In this document: positions 1 through 9,046 of the stretch, piece by piece
Numbering within the stretch: position 1 is the first letter of the stretch
How the letters are laid out: every line of letters starts with the position of its first letter
Assembly: GCA_045576295.1 (NCBI GenBank)
Contig: JAZNGF010000002.1
Location: 25,136-89,135, forward strand
Length of the DNA: 64,000 bases
Direction: 5' to 3'
Origin: CAVALG01 sp045576295
Lineage (GTDB): Bacteria; Bacillota; Clostridia; Oscillospirales; Acutalibacteraceae
Program-made: the position numbers and the translations under genes
The notes under the pieces: model-generated
Databases searched by the model: none
Told to the model about the DNA's origin: nothing
Seen by the model: the letters and a program-made list of their open reading frames with translations, nothing else

Positions 1-648
1 ACTGCCCACCGCTTCATAAGCCTCGAAAACATCTCCGTCGGCTTCTCCTAACAAATAAGCCGGAAGCTCACCTTCATTTACAAAGTAATAAAATTCGGTG
101 TTATAAACACGCTGAATTTTAAGGAAATCATCGGCGCTTCGGGTTAATTTTAAGCAGGGGTTGCTGTTGTAAATTTTAAGCGCTGCAGTGTAATCGCTGC
201 TTTTAACAACGCTGAAACCGCTTGCTTCACATTCGAGTATATTTAACCGAGCATTGGAAACATATAAGCCTTTTTCAAAACCGAATTTTTTGTAAAATTC
301 AAAAAGCGATTCCTTTTGGGGGATAAGGCATAAAAAGTCATACCCATTACCTATGCAGTGGTTTTCAGCGAATTTTAAAATATTTGCCGCTATGCCGCGC
401 CCCCTGAATTCGGGAAGAGTTGCAACGGCATATAGATATGCGCCCTTAAAAACATTTTCGTAAGCTTCGATTTCAATATCTATTAAATGAGCCATAGCAA
501 CAATGCTGCCGTTATCGAAAACGATGCATTTCGTTTTTGGGTACACAAACTCAAAATATCGGCTGCAAAAATCACTTTCCCCGGGAAAACATATATTGTA
601 AAGCTTTTTAAGCTCATCTCTGTCGTTATTTGTCGAAAATCGCAACAT
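1..648 (-). CDS. GNAT family N-acetyltransferase (3' end cut by window)
   Basis: The minus-strand reading frame opens with an ATG whose first base is at 648 and runs off the window, giving about 216 codons. Residues near 85-95 contain PEFRGRGIAANIL, the acetyl-CoA pyrophosphate-binding signature (R-x-x-G-x-G/A) of GNAT acetyltransferases, followed by a typical YKKFGFEKG strand-turn. The substrate cannot be told. The start overlaps the end of the DUF2156 gene by 23 bases, so the two are probably translationally coupled. The length beyond one GNAT domain suggests a second domain, but the C-terminus is outside the window. Confidence 0.85.
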   Translation of the reverse strand, partial: MLRFSTNNDRDELKKLYNICFPGESDFCSRYFEFVYPKTKCIVFDNGSIVAMAHLIDIEIEAYENVFKGAYLYAVATLPEFRGRGIAANILKFAENHCIGNGYDFLCLIPQKESLFEFYKKFGFEKGLYVSNARLNILECEASGFSVVKSSDYTAALKIYNSNPCLKLTRSADDFLKIQRVYNTEFYYFVNEGELPAYLLGEADGDVFEAYEAVGS

Positions 649-1525
649 ATTTTTTAGTTAGGAATTCAGGGTAGTAAGACTCTTTTGATGTGCGGAGCCC
701 TTCAAGCCCTAAATCCTCCTCTCTGTTAATGTATTTGTATGCAGAGCATTGCCTTTTTGCAAATTGATTAAATATCATAGGGTATGCGCCGATATACTTT
801 CTGTCGGCCTTTTCTATTAAAATATCCATAACATTTTCATTCTGTTTTGAAGCGATGGTAAAGGCGGCGATTTCGCCGTTAACCTTTAAAATGCCGCCGC
901 AAATATCTAAGACATCCATATTATCAAGGGCTGTTGTAATGGCCGCTTTTTCATAGTTGTATCCGCGTTCATTTTGGGTTTGTTCGGCAGTAAACTGCTT
1001 TTGCAAAAATGATAAAATATCATCTTTATCACTAATTGAAATATCTTTGTATTCCCAATTATACAGCTTGCAAAAACGGTTGATGAAGTTTCGTTTAGAA
1101 TGAAGCTTTTTCCCTGCAAGGGTGATCATTTTTTCGCTAAGGTATACATAATCAAAATCGGCAGGTTCTTCGTAAATCGTTAGTTTTGCATCACCGAAAT
1201 TTCTAAATTCTTCAGCACGCTCTTCGGTTATAATCGCAACAAGTGCAGTAACACGCCTTTCTGCCATATCGGCTATTATTTCTTTTATTGCATCGTTTAT
1301 GCTGCCGTTTCCAAGTGGCATATAATAACATAGTTCGCCTTTTTGGTAGTTTTTGAACGAACATATAAACAAAAAGCCGTTTTTAATGCATTTTTTTAAA
1401 CAATATTTTTTAGACCAAATGATAAGCGAAGCAAAGCATCTATCGCTCATAATTTGGCCGTCGATTTGAAGATATGGGTTTATAAGTTCTTTGTCGTTAA
1501 TTGTAATGTCTGAAAATTCTATCAT
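626..1525 (-). CDS. DUF2156 (LPG_synthase_C-like) protein
   Basis: A protein of 299 residues with no signal peptide or membrane segment. The central block YVYLSEKMITLAGKKLHSKR, followed by NFINRF, is the hallmark of the DUF2156 family, a double-GNAT fold related to the catalytic domain of phosphatidylglycerol lysyltransferases. The membrane flippase part of MprF is absent, so an aminoacyl transfer role to a lipid is not implied; small-molecule or peptide aminoacylation is possible. It lies 14 bases after tadA and overlaps the GNAT gene, so it belongs to the CPBP-tadA-DUF2156-GNAT operon. Family assignment is firm, function unknown. Confidence 0.85.
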   Translation of the reverse strand: MIEFSDITINDKELINPYLQIDGQIMSDRCFASLIIWSKKYCLKKCIKNGFLFICSFKNYQKGELCYYMPLGNGSINDAIKEIIADMAERRVTALVAIITEERAEEFRNFGDAKLTIYEEPADFDYVYLSEKMITLAGKKLHSKRNFINRFCKLYNWEYKDISISDKDDILSFLQKQFTAEQTQNERGYNYEKAAITTALDNMDVLDICGGILKVNGEIAAFTIASKQNENVMDILIEKADRKYIGAYPMIFNQFAKRQCSAYKYINREEDLGLEGLRTSKESYYPEFLTKKYVAIFDK

Positions 1526-1539
1526 ACATTTCCTTGTGT

Positions 1540-1989
1540 TTATTTGTTTCTTAAATTCTTAAAAAAATCTTTTAAAATGGCTGAGCATTCATCTTCTAAA
1601 ACACCGGTTGTTATAGAAGGGGAGTGATTAAGCGGCAGTGCGAACAGGTTGATAACACTACCTGAAGCACCCGCTTTTTTATCGCTACAACCGTAAATTA
1701 CCCTTTTTATGCGTGAGTTCACAATCGCCCCTGCACACATACAGCAAGGCTCAAGAGTAACATAAAGTTCACAGTCGAACAGCCTCCATCCGCCAAGGGC
1801 AACGCAGGCTTTGTTTATTGCTTCAATTTCGGCGTGAGCCAGTGCATTTTTGCCGTTTTCGCGGCGGTTTCGCCCGGTTGAAATAACCTTACCGTCTTTA
1901 ACAATTACTGCGCCAACGGGCACCTCACCGTCGGTTGCGGCGGCTTTTGCTTCGCTCAGTGCTATTTGCATAAATTGTTCATCGTTCAT
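1540..1989 (-). CDS. tadA: tRNA-specific adenosine deaminase TadA
   Basis: At 149 residues this has the normal TadA length. It converts adenosine 34 of tRNA-Arg(ACG) to inosine in the cytoplasm. The zinc-binding and catalytic motifs of the cytidine deaminase fold are intact: HAEIEAINKA (zinc His and proton-shuttle Glu near residues 53-55) and PCCMCAGA with the two zinc cysteines near 83-86. The start ATG has an AAGGTG ribosome site. It begins 9 bases after the CPBP gene ends, so it is co-transcribed with it. Confidence 0.97.
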   Translation of the reverse strand: MNDEQFMQIALSEAKAAATDGEVPVGAVIVKDGKVISTGRNRRENGKNALAHAEIEAINKACVALGGWRLFDCELYVTLEPCCMCAGAIVNSRIKRVIYGCSDKKAGASGSVINLFALPLNHSPSITTGVLEDECSAILKDFFKNLRNK

Positions 1990-1998
1990 AGTGGCACC

Positions 1999-2991
1999 TT
2001 AAGAGAGAAGTTGTGATGTTAGCTCTACAAGGAACATTTCAGAAAATACAAACGCTGTAAAGCAAATAACCCCAGGGTTTAGAATTGCCCATTTTATATA
2101 TTTTGTTGCGGCAATTTCATTTTTGATTTCGTTGAATTTCACCGTGTTCAACTTGCTTCGAAGCATAATTAATCCAAATATAAGCAAAATTGCTGTAATA
2201 ATTAAATAAAAGCATGAGACAACGCCTGAAGATAACGGCCCCATGTTCTTCATTGAATAATCAAGCACCACAGATATAGCGTTGTTTAAGAAATGAACAA
2301 TTATTGCTGGCCACACTGAATTACTGATAACGGTGATATATCCCATAACAAGGCCCATGCAAAGCGCAAAAGGTATTTGTGAGAAGTTGCCGTGTATTAT
2401 TCCAAAAAGAAAGGCTGAAACAAATATTGCGGCACTGTCGGGCATTATTCTTCGGCATATACCCAATGCGAATCCTCTGAAAGCGAATTCTTCGATAAGT
2501 GCGGGAACGGCAGCTATACATATAATGCTGAATAAAAACCCGCCAAAACCATTAGGGGTTTCAATGTCGGCGCCTCCGGGGTTAACCCCAAACATTGATA
2601 CCAAATTTGAAAAAAACGAAGACAACACATTGCTGATAGAGTTGAAGCCGAACCCTAACAAAACGCATCCTAAAAACATTTTAAACTCAACGCGGTGCAG
2701 TGGCATTATACTGCGGAATTTGTAATTGAGTGCGCGCGAGGAAATAAGTGGCGCGATTATAAATAGAACCAAAGTGAGAGCGACATTCAGAAATAATAAA
2801 AAAACCGAATCTGATAACATTGCAATCCCTTTATCAGAAAACGCGAAAGCGATACTGATAACTGTTGACAAAAACGTTACAATTAATTCAGCTGTAAATA
2901 AGGTCCACCCAATGGTGCCTGCGGTTAGTTTGGTTTTCCTTTTAGCTTTATATTCTGCTAAACGTTGATCTAAAGCGTTAATAGTATTCAC
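1999..2991 (-). CDS. CPBP family intramembrane metalloprotease
   Basis: An integral membrane protein of 330 residues with about eight hydrophobic segments. The motifs EEFAFRG (residues ~165-171) and FGIIHGNFSQIP (~195-206) are the EExxxR and FxxxH motifs of the CPBP (Abi/CaaX) glutamic protease family. Members cleave prenylated or small membrane substrates, or serve in bacteriocin immunity. No bacteriocin gene is adjacent, so the substrate is unknown. Translation starts at a GTG preceded by GGTGA. It is the first gene of the leftward operon and has its own promoter at 3007-3035. Confidence 0.92.
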   Translation of the reverse strand: MNTINALDQRLAEYKAKRKTKLTAGTIGWTLFTAELIVTFLSTVISIAFAFSDKGIAMLSDSVFLLFLNVALTLVLFIIAPLISSRALNYKFRSIMPLHRVEFKMFLGCVLLGFGFNSISNVLSSFFSNLVSMFGVNPGGADIETPNGFGGFLFSIICIAAVPALIEEFAFRGFALGICRRIMPDSAAIFVSAFLFGIIHGNFSQIPFALCMGLVMGYITVISNSVWPAIIVHFLNNAISVVLDYSMKNMGPLSSGVVSCFYLIITAILLIFGLIMLRSKLNTVKFNEIKNEIAATKYIKWAILNPGVICFTAFVFSEMFLVELTSQLLS

Positions 2992-3006
2992 AAAATCACC
3001 CTAATT

Positions 3007-3035
3007 ATAATAATACATATAGTTACATACGTCAA
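3007..3035 (-). promoter_or_regulatory. sigma-A promoter of the CPBP-tadA operon
   Basis: On the minus strand the -35 box is TTGACG and the -10 box is TATTAT, with a 17-base spacer. It sits 16 bases upstream of the CPBP start, so the leader is very short. The 2992-3289 intergenic region is otherwise AT-rich and contains no gene. Confidence 0.6.
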
Positions 3036-3230
3036 TTCTAAATCTTATTTTAGTTTTATGTGTTAAAAAACTATAAATATTAAAAAGAAATGTTTTTAAA
3101 TATCACTGTTACAAAGAAAAACACCTTTTGTTTTAGTTAAAATTCACAAATCGGTTGAACAGTTATGGTGCTATTTTTAAAACTCTTGTTACAAATACAT
3201 AAAAATATTAAAAGAAAACGGCATAACACC

Positions 3231-3259
3231 TTGAAATTTTTCGAAAAATATAATATAGT
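3231..3259 (+). promoter_or_regulatory. putative promoter of the glycogen phosphorylase gene
   Basis: TTGAAA and TATAGT are separated by 17 bases and lie about 30 bases before the GTG start. A second TATAAT-like box (3250-3255) overlaps. The assignment is by consensus only. Confidence 0.5.
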
Positions 3260-3289
3260 ATAAGAAGTATTGTTTTTGGAGGTAAGTTT

Positions 3290-5692
3290 GTGGCTGATAT
3301 AACTATAACAAAGTTTGCCGAACTCATTGACTTGAAATTAAAACATAATTTCGGTGTTAATGCTGCAGAGGCATCTGACGAGCTTTTTTATAAAGCTCTT
3401 GTTCTTGCGGTTTTAGATATTATGAGAGACCGTAAGGTTGATTTTGATAACCGTACCGACGCTGAAGAGAGCAAAAGGGTTTACTATTTAAGTATGGAGT
3501 TTTTAATGGGTCGCTCATTAAAAAACAATCTTTACAATTTAGGTTTAACCGCAACTGCAGAAAAGGCTCTTAAAAAGTTCGGCGTTAAATTAGATAAGCT
3601 TTATGAATTAGAACCCGATGCAGGCCTTGGTAACGGCGGCCTTGGAAGGCTTGCTGCCTGCTTCCTTGATGCGCTCACCAGCAGCAACTATCCTGCAATG
3701 GGTTACTGCATTAAATATGAATTCGGTATCTTCCGCCAAAGATTTTCTGACGGTTGGCAAACCGAAATGCCCGATTTCTGGCTTCCGGGCGGCAGCGTTT
3801 GGCTTGAAAAGAAGGCCGACAGCGCATTTGATGTTAACTTCGGCGGCCGAATTGAAGAAACTTGGGACGGCAATTATCATAGCGTAAAAATCGTTGATTA
3901 CAATACTGTTCGCGCAGTACCATACGATCTTATGGTTGCAGGCCTTGGCGGCAAAAGTGTTAACGTTTTAAGGCTTTGGTCGGCTGAACAGCCCTCGATT
4001 GATATGAAGGCGTTCAACCAGGGCGATTACGTTCGCGCACTTGAGCACCAAGCTATGAGCGAGGTTATCAGCAAGGTGTTATACCCTGAGGATAATCACC
4101 CCGAAGGTAAATCACTTCGCCTTCGCCAGCAGTATTTCTTAGTTTCTGCTTCTATTCAGGATATTTTAGAGCGCCACTTGAAGCAATACGGCACTCTTGA
4201 TAATCTTCCTGAAAAGGCAGCAATTCACGTTAACGATACTCACCCTGCTCTTGTTATCCCTGAACTTATGAGATACCTGCTTGATGAATGCGGTTATCAG
4301 TGGGATGATGCATGGGAGCTTGTTGGCAAAACCGTTGCATACACCAACCACACAATTATGCGCGAAGCGCTTGAATGTTGGCAGGTTGATTTATTCCGCG
4401 GACTTTTACCGAGAATTTATCAAATCGTTACTGAAATTGATAACAGGTTCAGAAAGTCGGTTTGGGAGCAGACACATGATGCTTCTTATGTTGATAGAAC
4501 CGCTATCATCGAAAACGGTGTTGTTAGAATGGCCAACCTTTGCGTTGCTACTTGCCACAAGGTTAACGGCGTTTCGAAGCTTCACAGCGAAATTCTTAAA
4601 GATACCGTATTTAACGATTACTATAAACTTACACCTGATAAGTTCACTAACGTTACAAATGGTATTGCATTCCGCAGGTGGCTTTGCCAGTCGAATCCCG
4701 AGCTTACTGCACTTATCACCGAGTGCATTGGCGATGATTTCATTGCTTATAACGAAAAACTTATCGACTTTATGAAGTTTAAAGACGATCCTGCAGTTTT
4801 AGAGCAATTAGCAAAAATTAAGCGTAATAACAAGGCAAGATTTGCTGCTCTTATGAAAAAGGAAAACGGTATTATTCTTAACCCTGATTCCATTTTCGAT
4901 ATGCAGGTTAAAAGGCTTCATGAGTATAAACGTCAGCACTTAAACGTGCTTCACATCATCTCTGATTACCTGTATATAAAAGAAAACCCCAATGCTGATT
5001 TCACACCTAAAACCTACATTTTCGGTGCTAAAGCAGCCCCCGGTTATTATCTTGCTAAACAGATAATCCAGATGATTCATATGTTAAGCCGCCAGATCGA
5101 AAATGATCCTGCAGTTCGCGATAAGATCAAGATCGTATTCGTTGAAGACTACCGCGTATCTTTAGCTGAAGTTATGATTCCTGCAGCTGATTTATCTGAA
5201 CAGATTTCACTTGCATCAACCGAAGCATCGGGAACAGGTAACATGAAGCTTATGCTTAACGGTGCTGTTACAATCGGCACTGATGATGGTGCTAACGTTG
5301 AAATTCATAAGGCTGTTGGCGATGAAAACATCATCATCTTCGGTATGCATTCAAACGAAGTTTTAAACCTTAGAAACACCGGCTACAACGCAAGAATGTA
5401 TTATAACAACAACAAGAAGTTAGCTGCTGCTGTTGATTTAATGAATAAGGGAATCAACGGTATGAGGTTTGAAAACATCTATAATTCCTTGGTAAATTCC
5501 GACTATTATATGTCTTTTGCCGATTTTGAGGATTACTGCAATGCTCAAGACAAGGCAACAAAGCTTTATAACGATACTCAGAAGTGGCAGAAAATGTCGC
5601 TTACTAACATCGCTGCTGCCGGTATTTTCTCTGCTGATAGGTCGATCGACGATTACGCAGAAGGAATTTGGGGTATTAAACCCGTAAAATAA
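3290..5692 (+). CDS. glgP: glycogen/starch/maltodextrin phosphorylase (GT35)
   Basis: An 800-residue protein, the normal length for bacterial alpha-glucan phosphorylases. It releases glucose-1-phosphate from the non-reducing ends of alpha-1,4-glucans. The conserved N-terminal block YYLSMEFLMGRSLKNNL is present, and the pyridoxal-phosphate site EASGTGNMKLMLNG places the cofactor lysine at residue 653. The start is a GTG with a strong GGAGGT site 9 bases upstream. It is followed by a hairpin and then a GH13 hydrolase, forming an alpha-glucan utilisation pair. Whether the natural substrate is stored glycogen or imported maltodextrin cannot be decided. Confidence 0.97.
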   Translation: MADITITKFAELIDLKLKHNFGVNAAEASDELFYKALVLAVLDIMRDRKVDFDNRTDAEESKRVYYLSMEFLMGRSLKNNLYNLGLTATAEKALKKFGVKLDKLYELEPDAGLGNGGLGRLAACFLDALTSSNYPAMGYCIKYEFGIFRQRFSDGWQTEMPDFWLPGGSVWLEKKADSAFDVNFGGRIEETWDGNYHSVKIVDYNTVRAVPYDLMVAGLGGKSVNVLRLWSAEQPSIDMKAFNQGDYVRALEHQAMSEVISKVLYPEDNHPEGKSLRLRQQYFLVSASIQDILERHLKQYGTLDNLPEKAAIHVNDTHPALVIPELMRYLLDECGYQWDDAWELVGKTVAYTNHTIMREALECWQVDLFRGLLPRIYQIVTEIDNRFRKSVWEQTHDASYVDRTAIIENGVVRMANLCVATCHKVNGVSKLHSEILKDTVFNDYYKLTPDKFTNVTNGIAFRRWLCQSNPELTALITECIGDDFIAYNEKLIDFMKFKDDPAVLEQLAKIKRNNKARFAALMKKENGIILNPDSIFDMQVKRLHEYKRQHLNVLHIISDYLYIKENPNADFTPKTYIFGAKAAPGYYLAKQIIQMIHMLSRQIENDPAVRDKIKIVFVEDYRVSLAEVMIPAADLSEQISLASTEASGTGNMKLMLNGAVTIGTDDGANVEIHKAVGDENIIIFGMHSNEVLNLRNTGYNARMYYNNNKKLAAAVDLMNKGINGMRFENIYNSLVNSDYYMSFADFEDYCNAQDKATKLYNDTQKWQKMSLTNIAAAGIFSADRSIDDYAEGIWGIKPVK

Positions 5693-5699
5693 TACTATA

Positions 5700-5717
5700 G
5701 GGCGCCGCAAGGCGCCC
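5700..5717 (+). terminator. GC-rich hairpin between phosphorylase and GH13 gene
   Basis: A perfect 7-bp stem GGGCGCC/GGCGCCC is closed by a GCAA (GNRA) tetraloop and lies 7 bases after the phosphorylase stop. No U-run follows, so it may act as an mRNA stabiliser or attenuator between the two genes rather than a full terminator. Confidence 0.6.
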
Positions 5718-5740
5718 ATATTAATATGTGAAGGTTAATT

Positions 5741-7612
5741 ATGAAGTATATTCCTTTTGATTCACGAGATAAGCGGTATAAATCGGTTATGGGCGCAGCA
5801 AAAGAAGGGGAAAGTGTTAAATTTTCTGTTCTTTTGCATAATGATGCATCGCCTTATAAAGTTTATATGGCGGTAACCGACTGCACCGCAATTTACAGAG
5901 AACACACAAAGTTTTATACAATGCACTATTCAGGCCGATATGATGATAATTATAATTGGTATACAATTGAATTATCACTTGGCGAAGGCATTTACAACTA
6001 CTTTTTCTGCTATGATTCTCCTTGGGGGCGCCTTTATATAACAAGGTTTAGAATAGGTGAAGGGTACGTATCCCCCGAAGGTAAGGAATGGCAGTTAACT
6101 GTTGTTCAAAAAGATTTTTGCACCCCGCTTGATTTTTCGGGTGGCATCATTTATCAGATATTTCCTGATAGGTTTTATAATAGCGGCAAGCCTAAAAAGA
6201 AGGTTCCTGATGACAGGTATTTGCAGGAAGATTGGTTTGCAACCCCTGAATACCGCCAAACGAAGAGTAAAAAGCGCCTTTGTAACGATTATTACGGGGG
6301 CGACCTTGCAGGAATAACTGAAAAGATTCCTTATTTAAAAAGCCTGGGCGTTTCGATAATTTACCTTAACCCAATTTTTGAGGCGCATTCTAACCACCGC
6401 TATAACACAGCTGATTATTTTGAAATCGACCCAATGCTTGGCACAAAAGCCGATTTTAAAAAGTTGTGTTCAACCGCTAAAAAGAACGGTATATCTATTA
6501 TTCTTGATGGCGTCTTTTCCCACACGGGGGATGACAGCGTTTATTTTAACCGCTATGGTAGATACGATTCTGTTGGCGCATACAATTCGGTTGAGTCACC
6601 ATATAAAAACTGGTATAAGTTTAATAAATGGCCTAATGATTACAGTGCTTGGTGGGGTGTTCCCTCGCTTCCCGAGGTTGAAGAATTAACCGAAGATTAC
6701 CTTGAGTTTATAACAGGCGAGAATGGTGTTTTGCGTTATTGGATGCGAATGGGTGCAAGCGGTTGGAGGCTTGATGTGGCCGACGAATTACCCGACATAT
6801 TCCTTGATAAAATGAGAAGTGCTGTTCGCGCTGAAAACCCCAAGGCACTTATAATAGGTGAAGTTTGGGAAGATGCAACCAATAAGGTAAGTTATTCTGA
6901 ACGTAGGCGCTACCTGCGCGGTTCGCAGCTTGATTCGGTTATGAATTACCCGTTTTCTAATGCAATAGTTGATTTTGTTAAGGGTGGTAACGCCTTTGAT
7001 TTTATGGATTCAATTATTGAAATTTGCGATAACTACCCTAAACAGTGCCTTGATTTAATGATGAACCATATAGGAACGCACGATACAATTAGGGCGCTTA
7101 CCGCGCTTGCAGGCGCTGAATGGCGCAACGACCGCGCTTGGCAGTCGGTTCAGCGTATGACGGAAGAACAATTAAAACACGGCAAAAACCTTTTGCGCCT
7201 TGCTGCTGTTTTACAGTTTACGCTTCCGGGTATTCCATCTATCTTTTATGGTGATGAGGCAGGCGTTCAAGGGTATGGTGACCCATTCTGCCGTGCAGCG
7301 TACCCGTGGGGTAGGGAAGATGAATCACTTCTTGAATTTTACAAAAAGCTTGGTAAATTCAGGCGTGAAAATAGGGTTTTCAAAAATGGTGATATTATTC
7401 CTGTTTTCTCAGGACTTGGAAGTTTAGTGTATAAAAGGGCTGATGAAACCGAAGAAATTTTGGTTTGCGTTAACCGCTGGCACGATGAAGAAGAGGTTTT
7501 TGTTGGCGAAGTGTGGGATGATAGCGAGGTTATATTCGGCCACGCCCCTGCCGATGGTAAGCTTCTTGTTGCTGGAACAGGTTATGTTGTGTTAAAAAGA
7601 AAACTTAAATAA
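5741..7612 (+). CDS. GH13 alpha-glucan hydrolase (neopullulanase/cyclomaltodextrinase type)
   Basis: A protein of 623 residues without a signal peptide, so cytoplasmic. Residues 1-130 look like an N-terminal CBM34-type beta-sandwich, and the (beta/alpha)8 barrel begins near 135 (IIYQIFPDRF). Catalytic residues fit GH13: the nucleophile Asp345 in GWRLDVAD, acid/base Glu374 in GEVWE and the third Asp448 in HIGTHDT. The C-terminal 80 residues form the usual small beta domain. This domain order is typical of enzymes that open cyclodextrins, pullulan or short maltodextrins. Next to the phosphorylase, it would debranch or shorten imported glucans. Exact specificity cannot be read. Confidence 0.93.
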   Translation: MKYIPFDSRDKRYKSVMGAAKEGESVKFSVLLHNDASPYKVYMAVTDCTAIYREHTKFYTMHYSGRYDDNYNWYTIELSLGEGIYNYFFCYDSPWGRLYITRFRIGEGYVSPEGKEWQLTVVQKDFCTPLDFSGGIIYQIFPDRFYNSGKPKKKVPDDRYLQEDWFATPEYRQTKSKKRLCNDYYGGDLAGITEKIPYLKSLGVSIIYLNPIFEAHSNHRYNTADYFEIDPMLGTKADFKKLCSTAKKNGISIILDGVFSHTGDDSVYFNRYGRYDSVGAYNSVESPYKNWYKFNKWPNDYSAWWGVPSLPEVEELTEDYLEFITGENGVLRYWMRMGASGWRLDVADELPDIFLDKMRSAVRAENPKALIIGEVWEDATNKVSYSERRRYLRGSQLDSVMNYPFSNAIVDFVKGGNAFDFMDSIIEICDNYPKQCLDLMMNHIGTHDTIRALTALAGAEWRNDRAWQSVQRMTEEQLKHGKNLLRLAAVLQFTLPGIPSIFYGDEAGVQGYGDPFCRAAYPWGREDESLLEFYKKLGKFRRENRVFKNGDIIPVFSGLGSLVYKRADETEEILVCVNRWHDEEEVFVGEVWDDSEVIFGHAPADGKLLVAGTGYVVLKRKLK

Positions 7613-7616
7613 AAAT

Positions 7617-7644
7617 TGCCCGACAGAAAAATATCTGTCGGGCA
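7617..7644. terminator. bidirectional terminator between convergent genes
   Basis: An 11-bp perfect stem (TGCCCGACAGA/TCTGTCGGGCA) has a 6-base loop and A/T-rich flanks on both sides. It separates the rightward GH13 gene from the leftward PQ-loop gene. Confidence 0.8.
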
Positions 7645-7661
7645 TTAAATATGTAATTACA

Positions 7662-7970
7662 CTATTTAGCTACAGAAGAGTCCTTCTTTTCGCGGGCATA
7701 GTTTATAAAATATAAAATTAAATCGGTAAGTACCATTACAAAGTTTAAAACGTAAATTGCAACAACCCAGATTTTAACATCCTGGCCGTTAGCCATCATA
7801 ATAAACTTTGAGGTGATTCCGCAAACGTAACCAAATAAAATTAAAATCATAAATGCAAGGCTTTTGCCTTTGGTTGATTTTGTTTTGAGCGATTTAATGA
7901 TGTTCATAGGCCATGAAAAGCCAAAGCTGATTACCATTAATGCTTCACATATTGCTGCAAATTCAGCCAT
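7662..7970 (-). CDS. small PQ-loop (SemiSWEET-like) membrane protein
   Basis: A 102-residue protein with three hydrophobic segments. The segment SFGFSWPMNIIKSLKTKSTK, followed by GKSLAF, matches the PQ-loop motif of the MtN3/SemiSWEET fold, in which a Pro in helix 1 precedes a polar loop. SemiSWEETs of about 90-100 residues dimerise to move sugars, but this subgroup is uncharacterised. A GAGGTG site precedes the ATG. It is separated from the ribosomal operon by a terminator and so is probably transcribed alone. Its position beside glucan-degrading genes is compatible with sugar transport but proves nothing. Confidence 0.7.
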   Translation of the reverse strand: MAEFAAICEALMVISFGFSWPMNIIKSLKTKSTKGKSLAFMILILFGYVCGITSKFIMMANGQDVKIWVVAIYVLNFVMVLTDLILYFINYAREKKDSSVAK

Positions 7971-7994
7971 AATTACACCTCATTTAATCTTGTT

Positions 7995-8024
7995 AAAAGG
8001 CGCTTTCAAATGAAAGCGCCTTTT
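7995..8024 (-). terminator. terminator of the rpsF-ssb-rpsR operon
   Basis: A perfect 13-bp stem AAAAGGCGCTTTC/GAAAGCGCCTTTT has a 4-base loop and lies 11 bases after the rpsR stop. The U-rich tail is correct for leftward transcription. Confidence 0.85.
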
Positions 8025-8035
8025 GAAAACAGTTA

Positions 8036-8272
8036 TTAGTCAGCTGTGTAGGGTAATAATGCTACATAGCGTGCACGCTTGATAGCTGTTGTGAGTTCGC
8101 GCTGATGTTTAGCGCAAGTGCCAGTTACACGGCGGGGAAGAATCTTTCCGCGCTCTGAAACCATCTTGCGGAGTTTAGCAACATCTTTATAATCGATAAA
8201 TTCTGCGCGATCTACGCAAAAATGACAAACCTTCTTACGGCCCTTACGGCGAGGATTATCGTTTCTTTCCAT
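8036..8272 (-). CDS. rpsR: 30S ribosomal protein S18
   Basis: A basic protein of 78 residues that binds 16S rRNA as a heterodimer with S6. The block KLRKMVSERGKILPRRVTGT, followed by the CAKHQR motif, is diagnostic. N-terminal CHFC cysteines, as in C+ paralogues, are present (residues ~16-19), but the second pair is not a clear CxxC. It is the last gene of the conserved rpsF-ssb-rpsR operon, with an AGGAGGT site before the ATG. Confidence 0.98.
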   Translation of the reverse strand: MERNDNPRRKGRKKVCHFCVDRAEFIDYKDVAKLRKMVSERGKILPRRVTGTCAKHQRELTTAIKRARYVALLPYTAD

Positions 8273-8312
8273 GAAAGGTTACCTCCTTTAAAAAGATAAA
8301 ACAAAATTCAAA

Positions 8313-8735
8313 TTAGAACGGAAGGTCATCGTCGCCTGCGAATTCAGTGAAATCACCGTTATCACCGTTCGAGAATGAAACGGGAGCAGTGCTTTCAGCA
8401 GGGCGAGCTGATGAATCGCGCTTGGGTTCAGCAAAGCTTACGTTGTTTGCAACAACCTCAAATGCGGTTCTGTTGTTTCCGTCTTTATCCTGATAGCGCC
8501 TTGTTTGAATTGAGCCTTCAATAGCAACAAGCTGACCTTTTTTAAAGTAGTTGGTAACAAACTCTGCGGTTTGCCTCCAAGCAACGATGTTAATAAAATC
8601 GGTCTGCCTTTCTTCGCCTGATTTGTAGCGGCGGTCAACAGCAATTGAAAAGCTTGTTACAGGTATGTTAGACTGTGTATGGCGGAGTTCAGGATCGGCA
8701 GTTAATCTGCCCATTAATACTGCAACATTCAGCAT
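8313..8735 (-). CDS. ssb: single-stranded DNA-binding protein
   Basis: A protein of 140 residues made of an OB-fold (residues 1-105, NVAVLMGRLTADPELR at the start) and a short flexible tail ending in the acidic tip DDDLPF. That tip is the peptide that recruits replication and repair partners. The tail is shorter than in E. coli SSB. It sits between rpsF and rpsR, the standard Firmicutes arrangement, so it is co-regulated with ribosomal protein genes. Confidence 0.98.
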   Translation of the reverse strand: MLNVAVLMGRLTADPELRHTQSNIPVTSFSIAVDRRYKSGEERQTDFINIVAWRQTAEFVTNYFKKGQLVAIEGSIQTRRYQDKDGNNRTAFEVVANNVSFAEPKRDSSARPAESTAPVSFSNGDNGDFTEFAGDDDLPF

Positions 8736-8751
8736 TTCGAATATCTCCCAC

Positions 8752-9036
8752 TTATTTTTTAATAATCATTGTGCGAAGAATACCTTCTGTGATTTTAGCA
8801 ACACGGTCGAATTCCGCGGGGAAATCAGGGTTGCTTTCGAAGTTAACAACTGAGTAAAAGCCTTCAGCTTCATCGTTGATAAGGTAAGCGAGCCTGCGCT
8901 TGCCCCAATCATCAATGCTTTCGACAGTACCGTTGCTTTCGATGAGCCCGATGAGTTTTTCTTTTAAAGCGGCGGTAGCTTCTTCGCCGTTTTTAACCGA
9001 AAGAACCATCATAACCTCGTATTTATTGGTAGCCAT
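8752..9036 (-). CDS. rpsF: 30S ribosomal protein S6
   Basis: At 94 residues this has the ribosomal S6 ferredoxin-like fold, with YEVMMVLSVKN at the start and WGKRRLAYLIN in the middle, both conserved. It pairs with S18 on the platform of the small subunit. It is the first gene of the operon, with a GGAGGTGC ribosome site, a structured leader at 9047-9090 and a consensus promoter at 9120-9148. Confidence 0.98.
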   Translation of the reverse strand: MATNKYEVMMVLSVKNGEEATAALKEKLIGLIESNGTVESIDDWGKRRLAYLINDEAEGFYSVVNFESNPDFPAEFDRVAKITEGILRTMIIKK

Positions 9037-9046
9037 TCGTTTGCAC